Positions 9,340-19,600 of a stretch of 64,000 nucleotides of DNA are shown here, one piece after another. The notes under the pieces are model-generated. The model was not told where the DNA came from. It worked only from the letters and a program-made list of their open reading frames with translations, and searched no databases. Position 1 is the first letter of the stretch. Each line of letters starts with the position of its first letter. A program made the position numbers and the translations under genes. Where the stretch lies: assembly GCA_902168255.1 (NCBI GenBank), contig CABHON010000001.1, positions 186,001 to 250,000 on the forward strand. The letters are read 5' to 3'. The stretch is from an uncultured Legionella sp. GTDB taxonomy: Bacteria > Pseudomonadota > Gammaproteobacteria > Legionellales > Legionellaceae.

Positions 9340-9368
9340 TTGTGATATTTCCCACTTTAAGCTATGCT
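9340..9368 (+). promoter_or_regulatory. Sigma-70-type promoter for the RelE-type toxin-antitoxin pair
   Basis: TTGTGA, a 17-base spacer, then TATGCT lie about 30 bases before the antitoxin start. Two copies of CTTTAAG flank the -10 region and could be operator half-sites, since type II antitoxins usually autorepress. A strong ribosome-binding site AAAGGAGG follows. Confidence 0.45.
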
Positions 9369-9397
9369 TTAAGTACTAAATCAAAGGAGGAAAAAAG

Positions 9398-9658
9398 ATG
9401 ATGCTAAAAATGGTTCGCCCAGATTCAAAAGGAAGAATTACGCTAGGGCATTTAGCTGATGGTGTGAGTGGTTTTTCTATAAGAAAAGAGAAAGATAAAA
9501 TTATTTTGGAACCATATGCAGAAATTCCTTTACGTGAAAAATGGTTATTTCAAAATGCTGCTGCGCTTGAAAAAGTAAAGCAAGGTCTAAAGGATGCAGC
9601 ATTAGGAGATGTAACGGAAAGAGGAAATTTTTCTCAATATATAGATGAGGATGATTAA
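9398..9658 (+). CDS. Type II antitoxin, AbrB-like N-terminus
   Basis: The 86-residue protein precedes a RelE-like toxin by 2 bases, the usual antitoxin-toxin order. The N-terminal SKGRITLGHLADG.SGFSI resembles a swapped-hairpin AbrB-type DNA-binding fold. The C-terminal half, with KVKQGLKDAALGDV and an acidic end, resembles the toxin-wrapping tail of RelB/Phd-type antitoxins. ATGATG gives two possible starts, 9398 or 9401, behind AAAGGAGG. It would neutralise the toxin and autoregulate the operon. Confidence 0.75.
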   Translation: MMLKMVRPDSKGRITLGHLADGVSGFSIRKEKDKIILEPYAEIPLREKWLFQNAAALEKVKQGLKDAALGDVTERGNFSQYIDEDD

Positions 9659-9660
9659 TA

Positions 9661-9957
9661 ATGTCATTTAAGCTCCTATTTACTCGCCAAGCCAACCAAG
9701 ATTTAGATAAGTTAGAAAATAATTCAAGCATGTTAAAACACTTAAAAGCCGTCAGAAAAGCACTTGCTTATCTTGAAAAAAATCCCCGGCATCCAGCACT
9801 AAATACCCATAAATATAGTTCTTTATCAGGGCCCAATAAAGAAGAAGTGTTTGAAGCCTATGCAGAAAATAACACTCCTTGCGCTTATCGTATTTTTTGG
9901 TATTATGGAAATGAAAAAAATCATATTACAATCATTGCCATAACACCTCATCCTTAA
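9661..9957 (+). CDS. RelE/ParE-superfamily toxin
   Basis: This 98-residue basic protein has the RelE/ParE fold signature: an N-terminal strand KLLFTRQANQDLDKLE, a helix pair, a central HKYSSLSG loop, then strands CAYRIFWYY and HITIIAITPHP. RelE-type members cleave mRNA on the ribosome and ParE-type members poison gyrase; sequence alone does not tell which applies here. It is coupled to the upstream antitoxin gene. It converges on the 821-residue gene with about 20 bases between the stops. Confidence 0.75.
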   Translation: MSFKLLFTRQANQDLDKLENNSSMLKHLKAVRKALAYLEKNPRHPALNTHKYSSLSGPNKEEVFEAYAENNTPCAYRIFWYYGNEKNHITIIAITPHP

Positions 9958-9977
9958 TTACTCGAAAATCATCTTCT

Positions 9978-12443
9978 TTAAAAGGAGGGGTTCTTCTCAG
10001 GTAAGGCTTTTCCAGAAGTGGGTGAGGAAACCATTCCCCTCACGACGCTATAAGCAGTACTTGCAAACACATGAAACGGATTCGAGAATGTTGCTCGAGA
10101 ATTCGCCGCTTTTTTATTTTTATTGATTAAGCGCTGGTTCTCTTCCTCAGTCCTATCAAACCAAGGTTTTTTCTCTAGGTTCTCGTTAAAGTTAACCAGT
10201 ACCATTCCTCTTCTTTCTGCATCCTCTTTTTTTCCATACATATATCCATATTTTCCAACATTCTGAGTAGTACCGGCATAGTAAAGCATTTCGTCATTTT
10301 CTTGGATAACACAAATCCCTGTATGCTCAAAAATTCCTTTGGCTGTCCACTGCCTATCTGGATCTTCTGCATGAGAATCTCGATATTCGCTAGATAAGGT
10401 GAGTAAAGAGCATTCTGCGTTTTTGTGATACGATATCAAGTGTTCTTCTGCTGTAATAGCATCATTTGCTGCGTGTACTAATGATTTTTGGATTGCTTCT
10501 GGCTCTGGGCCTACCGACATTACATTACTTAACAACTTACGGAACAATGTCCCCATCCACGAAGGGCTGTCTATAAGTATATTTTCATTAGATTTGCTAA
10601 TATAGTCAAAAAGTCTCGCGATACATAGTTGAGCAAGATAGGGCATTTCTGACACATCCAATACATTAATTTGCTTCTCAAATTGTTTAGCTATTGAACG
10701 TGCACATTGATAAATTCTATTGATACGATTGTCTAAGGTTGTTCCTTCAAAGAAATGATGCACTCGTGTAGCCTTTGTTTTATCGGTTGATTTGCGAATA
10801 AACAAACATAAATCAATAATGGAAACAACTACAACACTTGATGGAAAGTTAATAGATAAAGGTATAGGAAAACCCAACGAAGCCGGTGATACAGAAACAT
10901 TAGGCAATATTCCTGCTGCTTTTTTCGCAATATCTGCCAGGTTATCAACATTATCCGTTGGCCTCATTAACTCGCCGGTACTAAGGCTTAAGTAAAAATG
11001 ATAACTTTTATCCAATTCACTAGCAAAGGCTTGAATGAAATGTTCCTTTTTTATCTCTTGGGCACTTTGACCTTTTTCCGCAGAATTATCCAATTTCTCC
11101 GGCGAATTTTCACTAAAATGACGTTGGGCTATGGAAGTGAGAGTGCACCATAATTGTTGTTTAAAAAGCTCCTGATTACTTTCATTATTGTCTTTTACAT
11201 ATTGAATAAGCTCTTTACTTTGTAAGTTTATTCTTTCATGAAATGTACTCAAATCGCCCGGATTGTTTTGGGCTATATTTAAATATATTTCTTTCCATTC
11301 CTTATGATTCTCAGAAAAAAGCGCTAGAATATTATCTGCCGCTCGGTTTTTACGTTCTGTTTTTTGGCTATCAGTAGCACTTGTAGTACCATACTTTGAA
11401 CTAGAGTCCTTTTTTGCCAGGCTCTCTAAGTCTTTACTTTTACGATAAATATATTTATTCAGTTCTTGTAAAAGATAGGTATTGATCTGGTTTGTCCAAT
11501 TCTGAAAATCTCTTTCTTGTCGCAAAATGCTAGAAATTTGTGCGGCATTTTTTTGTTGCGCATCGTTAATCAATAATGCTAACTGTTCGGCTGTAATTTT
11601 TTTCTCAAGCAGTAGTGCCTTAACAATAATGGCGTTCTTTGAGTTAGTCGCTACTGTAATTAAGGAACTTATTTTTTCTTCATCATTGTTAGCTTTTGCG
11701 CAAAGAGAAGGGAGTATGCTTTCTTGTTCCCTAGAAAGTTTACTTTTTTTAGCTAATAGCAAAATTAATGCATTATAATCAATAACATGATCCATAAGTC
11801 TCAGATAGTAGTCAATTTTATTAATAATTGATTGATTTCCCATTAAAACTGCTTCTTCACAAGCATTACGACTATTATTATTTACCGCATTTATTGCTTG
11901 CTCATCAAAATTACTTGCGATAGGTGGAACCATTTCTGATTGATTGCCTAGTACTGATACATGCAATAACGTGTTTTCATCTTCATCTTTTAAAGCAGCT
12001 AAAGACTCTAAAGTCAATTTCTCTTGAATGTATTCAAATACTTCTTGATGGCCATAATATGCAGCAAAAAATAAGCCTTTTCTTAATTCTTCCTCCGCAG
12101 GAATATAATACTTACATAATAATTCTAGTCGTTCTTTCACACCAAAAGCAGCCGCTATTATTATCAGTGAACCATCCCGTTGTGAAAGAGAATGAATCGT
12201 TTCTTTACCCAATGCCTTTAATATTTCTTTATATTCCTTAAGAGGCATGTCAACTACACAGATAGCATGGCGCAATATATTGGATTTAATATCATCTGAT
12301 GCTGTTGCTAATAGAATGAACCATGATCTGGAGGAAGAATCGACAGAATATTCTGTAAGCCATGTCTTCAATAGCGCGTCTCTTGTCTGGACATGTTTTT
12401 GAAACTGGACGTATTTTTTTACTGTTTCTATATAATAGTTCAT
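9978..12443 (-). CDS. Ankyrin-like protein of the giant SecA-like operon (821 aa)
   Basis: No functional family is recognised. Residues about 100-215 look like ankyrin repeats (KEDENTLLHVSVLGN-type helix-turn-helix units: AAYYGHQEVFEYIQ, then TLLHVSVLGNQSEMV, then EAVLMGNQSIINKI). A long helical region rich in Lys and Glu follows. A hydrophobic segment lies near 510-540 (SVVVVSIIDLCLFI). The C-terminal domain of about 180 residues contains GIFEHTGICVIQEN, YYAGTTQNVGKYGYMYG and ends GKALPEKNPSF. There is no signal peptide. It starts 4 bases after the 381-residue gene, so it is the last gene of a three-gene operon. Ankyrin repeats suggest a protein-binding role. Confidence 0.7.
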   Translation of the reverse strand: MNYYIETVKKYVQFQKHVQTRDALLKTWLTEYSVDSSSRSWFILLATASDDIKSNILRHAICVVDMPLKEYKEILKALGKETIHSLSQRDGSLIIIAAAFGVKERLELLCKYYIPAEEELRKGLFFAAYYGHQEVFEYIQEKLTLESLAALKDEDENTLLHVSVLGNQSEMVPPIASNFDEQAINAVNNNSRNACEEAVLMGNQSIINKIDYYLRLMDHVIDYNALILLLAKKSKLSREQESILPSLCAKANNDEEKISSLITVATNSKNAIIVKALLLEKKITAEQLALLINDAQQKNAAQISSILRQERDFQNWTNQINTYLLQELNKYIYRKSKDLESLAKKDSSSKYGTTSATDSQKTERKNRAADNILALFSENHKEWKEIYLNIAQNNPGDLSTFHERINLQSKELIQYVKDNNESNQELFKQQLWCTLTSIAQRHFSENSPEKLDNSAEKGQSAQEIKKEHFIQAFASELDKSYHFYLSLSTGELMRPTDNVDNLADIAKKAAGILPNVSVSPASLGFPIPLSINFPSSVVVVSIIDLCLFIRKSTDKTKATRVHHFFEGTTLDNRINRIYQCARSIAKQFEKQINVLDVSEMPYLAQLCIARLFDYISKSNENILIDSPSWMGTLFRKLLSNVMSVGPEPEAIQKSLVHAANDAITAEEHLISYHKNAECSLLTLSSEYRDSHAEDPDRQWTAKGIFEHTGICVIQENDEMLYYAGTTQNVGKYGYMYGKKEDAERRGMVLVNFNENLEKKPWFDRTEEENQRLINKNKKAANSRATFSNPFHVFASTAYSVVRGMVSSPTSGKALPEKNPSF

Positions 12444-12447
12444 AATA

Positions 12448-13593
12448 TTATCTCGGATTTAATGGTACAGGAGGTACACCAGCAATGATTTCTTCTTGGG
12501 GTTCGACTGGTAATGCATCAAGTTGAAATTTTTGAACTTCTGCTTGACAATCGCATAAAAGATTTTTCATTATTTCTGTTGTTAATAGCAAAGTAATAAT
12601 TTCAGTTTGAGGGGTATTATTTTTTTCGCGTAATATTTTCATCAAGTTGCCTAGGCGTTGAATAATTCGTTGAAGCGCCTCCTCATAGGCAGGTGAAACT
12701 GGATCCATTCTCAATATTTTTTTAGCATGGATAGCTTCATTTTCTACGATCATTTTAAGCACAATTTTTTCCATATCTTCTTTTTCTGAAATACGCATTC
12801 CAAGCACTTTTATAAGGTCAACCGGTATGAGAATATGAGGATTAGTTGGTATAAAAGGGGCTGCTGGTAAGTTCATCATAGGGTTAGCGAGGATGCGCAC
12901 TGGTTTCGCTGCAAAAAACCTACCCCACACCATACCTGCTCCTTCACCAGCAATAGAAGCCATTAATCCCCCTTTAGCACCATCTATACTAGCGGTATCC
13001 AATTCATGGGTAATAGACTCACCATGTATCACGTTATCCGCCGCTGCAAGACCCGTGTTTAACGCCGTGGTTGCTGCGGTACCTATTACCACACGTATTG
13101 CTGCTTGTGCAATAAGATTGCCCACCCCTATCTGCGGTGCTACACAATATAAAAGAACACCTACCCCAACTTGAGCGGCTATGCTTTCCCAATATTGCCG
13201 GTTTCTGCGCGCCATTTCAGCCAAAGTCACTTCACACTCACCCAAACGCGAATACACAAGCGAAGTTTGCCATGAAGTGTAGAGATCTCCCGCACAAATT
13301 GTTTCGGCACCTCCATCTAATCTGTTAATGCATATAAATAAATGCGACAAATATTGATTAATCGTATTTTTGAATTTTACAAATACTTCTGGAGTAATTT
13401 CTTCCAATTCAGGATTAAATTTTGCAGGCTGCCCCTCTAAGCCTAGAAGTCTATCTATTTCTCTCTGAAATGCGATTATGTAATTATTTAAATGCGCGTG
13501 TAACGAGGGAATATTCTCAGGGTCACAGAGCCGACATTGCGCCTCTAAATGTGCAGAAATAGTAAATTGGGAATCAAGTGATGTTTTTGGCAT
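12448..13593 (-). CDS. Protein with Gly/Ala-rich hydrophobic segment, middle gene of the giant operon (381 aa)
   Basis: This protein is not recognised. The N-terminal 130 residues are helical and acidic. Residues about 135-225 form an unusual hydrophobic stretch of Gly, Ala and Val (AAQVGVGVLLYCVAPQIGVG, then VIGTAATTALNTGLAAADN, then DGAKGGLMASIAGEGAGMVW). It resembles the membrane-active or pre-toxin segments found in large secreted toxins. The C-terminal part is helical and ends in a Pro-rich tail. It lies 42 bases after the giant gene and 4 bases before the ankyrin-like gene, so co-transcription is likely. Membrane insertion is inferred from composition only. Confidence 0.65.
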   Translation of the reverse strand: MPKTSLDSQFTISAHLEAQCRLCDPENIPSLHAHLNNYIIAFQREIDRLLGLEGQPAKFNPELEEITPEVFVKFKNTINQYLSHLFICINRLDGGAETICAGDLYTSWQTSLVYSRLGECEVTLAEMARRNRQYWESIAAQVGVGVLLYCVAPQIGVGNLIAQAAIRVVIGTAATTALNTGLAAADNVIHGESITHELDTASIDGAKGGLMASIAGEGAGMVWGRFFAAKPVRILANPMMNLPAAPFIPTNPHILIPVDLIKVLGMRISEKEDMEKIVLKMIVENEAIHAKKILRMDPVSPAYEEALQRIIQRLGNLMKILREKNNTPQTEIITLLLTTEIMKNLLCDCQAEVQKFQLDALPVEPQEEIIAGVPPVPLNPR

Positions 13594-13635
13594 AAGTACC
13601 TCTAAAAAATTTAAAATAAATCGATAACGTTAAAC

Positions 13636-16600
13636 TCAAATGCTGTGAATAGGTATATCCTCTTCAGCATTTTCTGCTTCATTATCATTCCATGCAGTAA
13701 ATAATTCCTCAAAAAGAGGACTAGTGTTTGAGTAAAAAGTTTCATAAACCTGTGTTCGTGCTCGAACAAAAAAAGATGGTGTGGGTGTTTGTTTTAGTTC
13801 ATTTAAATAGTCCCTTTTTATTTGTGTGATCAGTCCTTGGATCCTATCAAAACTAATATTTTCTGAAAATGCTGAAATAGTATTTTTGGCCATTTTAAAT
13901 AGGGTGCATTTTGTTTTGCTCGTTTGAGGCAAATCTTTTTGTGCTTGTGATGCCATATACATAATTAGAATAAACTGCCTTAATTTATCTGTGGTTAATT
14001 GCCACTGCTGAGCAGTACAAGCCGCATACAAAAATTTCAATAATATTGCCGTCTCACTAAAAGGTTCTTTAATGTGAAACCCACGTGTTATATCTTGCGG
14101 TGCATCATTGAGAAAGTCATGAGTTAACTGTGCGACTTTTTTTAACAGAGGATTTTGTGACGACATATATAATTGCTGGGCAACAATTTTCCTAAAGTCT
14201 ACTTTAATGGTTTCACTCAGTTGGATACCCTCTACTTCAGCAGCTTCAATAACCACTGAACAAATTTTATTAACTAAAAACCCTGTTCTTTTATACCAAA
14301 AAGTATGCAGTGCTTGAGTTTGTTGTTCATTTAAAAGATGACCATATTCTTGTTGCGTCCAACCTAATGTATTAAATAATAAGGTTTTCTGTAGCTCCGT
14401 TGGTATCACTATTTCAGTCCCTTGTATATTGGTTTCTCGTAATGATTCACATTGTCGCAGGGATATCCCTTTTAGTGAAATATTAGATAAATCAAGCTGG
14501 GATAAATCACCCACTATTTTGCAATTCTCAAAAGTAATATCCTGGTTCTTATCGCGTAACTGTGGTAATAAACTCCGGAAAGTATGCACATCCAGGCTGG
14601 TTTCCAAAAATTTTACTTGGTGAAAAATCGCTCCGTGAAAATCAATATTATTGAGCATTGTTTGAAAGGTAACACTCATAAGTTTCGTATTGACAAATCG
14701 TTTATTATTAAGCGGCTCACTTAGGGTTAAACCCATTAATACTTCCCCACTATAATCTGACATTCCATTAAATTCATAGTGGGAATCAACCGGTCTAGGT
14801 TTTCTAATAAACGAATGGATATATCCATTCAATATTTGACATCCTATGGAAAGAAGTTGACCCACATAAGGCAGCATCCCATGTATTAAGACTAAATATT
14901 TAAACCAAGTATAACGTTGATGATACGCGAGGCCTTGGATAAGTGAATGATTGACGAATAAATTAGTAAGCAAGGGTTTTAGTTCTAGCCCTTGAATCTT
15001 CGAGGCTGTTACAGGCGCACTATTGAGTATAGACAAAACAAGTTTAGTCAGATGATTGGCTTGCTGCTCATCTTGAATTGCAGCTTTTAATTCAGCTGAT
15101 TGCTCAATCATTTCAACTACTTTCGCAATTTCGTTTACAGAAAACCCGCGGCCACTAAAATGCGCTTTTACCAGGGACTTCAAGGTAATGTGATGTGTTT
15201 TTATCCATGCTATAACAAAAGGAAGCTCTTGTCCTGGTAAAGTGTCGAATTGTGAAAGATGATCAATCACCTGCTGTATGAAAGAAAAGTCATTGTCAGG
15301 TTTCTGTTCCACAACAAGAGGACAATGAGCATCTAATAAAAAGGCAAGGCATGAAGCAATCGTATCGATTAATCCAGGAGATTGAGTAACACACGCAAGA
15401 AAAGGTTCGATTCTTTCCATTTGTCTTAACTGTGTAGGGTTAATTGGCTGCAACACCGTTATTTCTTGTTTTCTAGCAAGAATTGCTTTTAATGCCTGAC
15501 GACAGGTTTCATTACTTACCATATGATTATACAGCACCATCATCAACTGAAACTTATCATGTTTTTGAATAGCTAATAAGATTTTTTCTATACTAGCGGG
15601 TTCTAAAATAATGCTAGCTAAGGCGGGTAAAAATAATTTTAAATCAGCAACGGTAAGTTTATATTGTGTTAATATGGCTAAATATGTTTTTGCCTGATCA
15701 AGACCACCTCGATGAGCATTTTCAGCATTCTCATTGATCACACGATCCAGGTATATTTCCCCGTATGTTTCAATAAAATGGTAGATTTGCTCTGCAATAC
15801 CCGGTATATGCAGTAATTCAATAGCTGTTTTTATAAACGCATTGGGATTAAACAATGTTGAAATAGAATCTTGCAATTTCTGTGCAAATTCCTTAAATTG
15901 AAACAAATTTCCTATAAACAACAGAGTATTCACATTTAAAAAACCATCAACCGCTGCTTCACGTTGTAATGCTTTTTTTAACAAGCCGATTTGAGGTCGG
16001 AATTTAACCAAAATCGCAGAATCCTCTTTTAAAATGTGATATATCGTATTGGGAAATTGCGCAATGTCTTTTGCCTTATCAGCCAACCACAATACTAAAT
16101 TATTATCTTGTATCAAACGAATCATCGTGGCTTTACTTTGATTTATTATTTGATGTATTTTTTCATCACTTGAGAATGTATAACTGATGAGTTCCCAGTT
16201 AATGACCACTTGCAGTAGTATGCTATATATGGCCGATCTAAAATCATTCTCTTGAATCGCAATATTTTTTCTTTTCTTCGCCTTGATTGCTTTACCCACA
16301 TTAATTAATGCATTGGTAATCCTCTTAATCATCTCAATACATAACGCTTCTCCCCTTACAGTAAGATCAGTAGGAATGTTGCCTGCAAACAACGCCTCAT
16401 ACATTTGTTGATCCGTCAATTGCTCTTGTTGTGATGGGGAATAATAGTCAATCCTTCCATTTTGAATGCGTTCATAACCCAACAAAGGTAATCTTATTGG
16501 TTGCCGAGAAGCCCATTTATTTGGATCACCAGATAATATTGTGTCTTTTGCAATTAAAGCTCCTTCCTGCAAAAGATTGATGACAGACTTAGGAACCAAA

Positions 16601-19600
16601 CCGGTTGAGACATTAAGTGCAGTATTAAATGTAGCTGTTAATGCTGCTTGAGCCCTTTGAATCAGCCCTACAACATGTTTATGTAAAACACTCACACTGT
16701 TATCGATTACTTTTTGCTGGAATAAAGCTTCTGATGACTTAATAAGGTTTTCATTATTACAATAATAGTTGCATAAATCGTCATATATCGCCATAGCCTC
16801 ACTCATTAAGTCAGCATCATTCTTAGACTCTTCTACACCAACATTTAAACGAGCCAACATACTTAGTTCAGGCATATGCCCAGTATCGGTAAGTCTATCT
16901 TTAAATTTTTCTACCATTGTCTTAATAGTTTCATCATCCGGTGTTTGCGATAATTTATGCACCAATATATGACGGAAAGTCGATACAGCAGAATGCTCTC
17001 GAAGAATCTTATTCACACGAATGATATACTCATCCATAAATTGTTTCTCTAACCCATCAATAAAAAGATTGATCAACGCTCTGGGACGATTTAACAATTC
17101 TTCAGATTTACTGATAATATTTTCGGCCGCTTTTTGTAATTGCCCAGCAAGCGGCGTATTCATTTGTTGTATTCCACAATAGTGAGACATCAAGAAAATC
17201 TGTTGTAAATATACTGACCATTTTTTTGGAGGCTCTTGTTTTATAATATCTTCCACTTTTGCCCGCAAACGATTTTCTATACTCAAAAATTCTTCATTGC
17301 TCAACATTTCACCTATTCCAGTGCTTGCTATAGTGATCAGCTGTTTAGCACTGGTCTTCAAAATTTCTCTTGTCATGGTAGTAACTTGGTTTACGGAAAG
17401 ATGGGTTGATACTTTGGTAGCGGTGCTTTTTGCAGCTGAGCGTACAACATTTTCAGCCACATCCGCCGCCATTGTTCCAGCAGCCGTTGTTACTGTTAGC
17501 ATCGATGTTACTCCTGCTGAAATAAGATTCAACGAATAAGATAAAAGTTTTTCACCCCAAAATGTGGTCCAATCATGTTCGCGGGTAATGCCTAATTGTA
17601 TCATTCTCGATACAGTCGAAATGGATTCAGTAAGGAAAGAAAGGCCTGTCGTAAACCCGAAAACGGAGGCAGCGCATAATGTTGCTATTGTCAGTCCAAC
17701 CCCTCCTTCTAAAAGAGCAAGGCTGCCTAATATCATCATTGAAAATGCTTTAAAAGGAACCTGTTCACTTAATACATAAAGATAGCGCAAGCCATTAGCA
17801 TCACATAGCGCTACTTCCGAACGTTTTGCAGCATCCGTAAATAACGCAGAAATGGGACGTAACTTTACCGTTTGGAATGGTTCTTCTTGAATATATTTTT
17901 TCGTTTGGATATCCTGCAACAAGTTTATCGCCTGATTTTTTGAGAGTGCTTTTACTCGAATACGGGCCGTTGTCTCAGGTCTCCACACTCTATTAATTAC
18001 CTTATTAATTTTATCCACGTCATTATGATAAAATGACACCACAACGTTGCTCTGATCCGTTTTTAAATGATTAATTTCCTCTTTAGCAATGTTCATTGAT
18101 ACAGCTTCAAACACTAAATCAAATTTCATATTCTTCCGCAAAGCATCAAGTAAATGTTTTGTTTCATCATTAGACTTCTTGCATAACCCTGCTTCTGCAA
18201 GAGGTCTATTATGAAAACAATCAAATAATCTTTCCATAGCGATAAAAAAATCGTTAATGGAAATAGGCGTATTCAATAAATCTTTTAAACGAGAAAAATA
18301 ATCTTTAACAATGGAATTCTGAATATCGTCTAGTAATAAGTTTTTTAATACAAATCTTATTGTAGTGTTGGGATCATACTTGTTTAGATAGTCGAGTTTT
18401 TCATAACTGAAATTTTTACGCTCCAACGTAACCAGTTCTCGTCCCTCTTCAGTCAGCAGATCAAGAATATGGTTTGCATCCGTTGGTAATACATTACACC
18501 ATTCCACTTCAATAACTGATGTCAGCGTGTGTTTACCGATCAAAGACAAGATATCTGTAGGCTCTTTACGCGTTGGTAGATTCAAGATTTCTGTATCATA
18601 TTCTAACCGTAAATGATTAAATTCCAGATCAATCGGATGAGTAATTTCCTCTTTTTGCAGATAACTAATAATATCCTTTAATGTTTTAGCAATACGAATC
18701 GAACCAGCGGTCAGTTGGATATATTTTCTGGATCTCTCAATATTCTCAATTGCTTTTTGATCATGAATAAGTGCAGTTGACTCGATTTCTTTTTTTCCAA
18801 CAAGCTGTTTTTCTAAATCCTTTGAGCGGGTATCTGCCTGATAAATAATTGACTGTACATAAGCCAATTGTGGCAAAATAATTGTGTTTCTATTTTGTAA
18901 TGCCAATGAAAAATAATATTTTGCTTTTTCTTTATAGGAAGCATCAAAGGTTATATTATTTTCTGGTGAACTATCTTCTTTCATTAGGCAAGTAAACGCC
19001 AAAATATCATACGTTTGAGCCAAAAATAACGGATCCTTCACTGATTTACACAGCATTACGATCGTATTATGAAAACTTTCACGATAGGTTCCACACTGAG
19101 ACAAGGTATGTAACCAACTTCTCACATATCCCATCAGTTCATTAGCAGCTTGCAAGGCATAACAAGGGCTGTTTATCTTGGCAGCTTTATAATCTGCTTT
19201 TGCTTGTTCTAAAAAATCTATAAATTCTTCGTCTAATTCCTCTTTATTCTTTTTTAGGTCAAGATGCGCTAACCATAGTCCCCACTTCTCAATAAAATCT
19301 GAACGTAGCGTACTATATACTGTATTAACTAAAAACTGCTGTGCCCAATCAAAGCGAAAAATTGTTTGCTTATGGTTATGATGTTGTTCTTTTAATTCTT
19401 TGCATATCAAAGCAAGATATTTTTCTTGCAAAGCTCCCTTTTTCAACGCTTCCAATTGCTTTTTAAGTGTCTTTATTTCTTGTGCATCACGTGCTTGTTC
19501 TAGAGTGGCTAATGAAACAGCAGGATCACTTTGGATAATCAATTCACTGGTACCAGGCTCTCCTGAACGTGCTGTCCTACCGATTGCTTGCGCTAAAACA

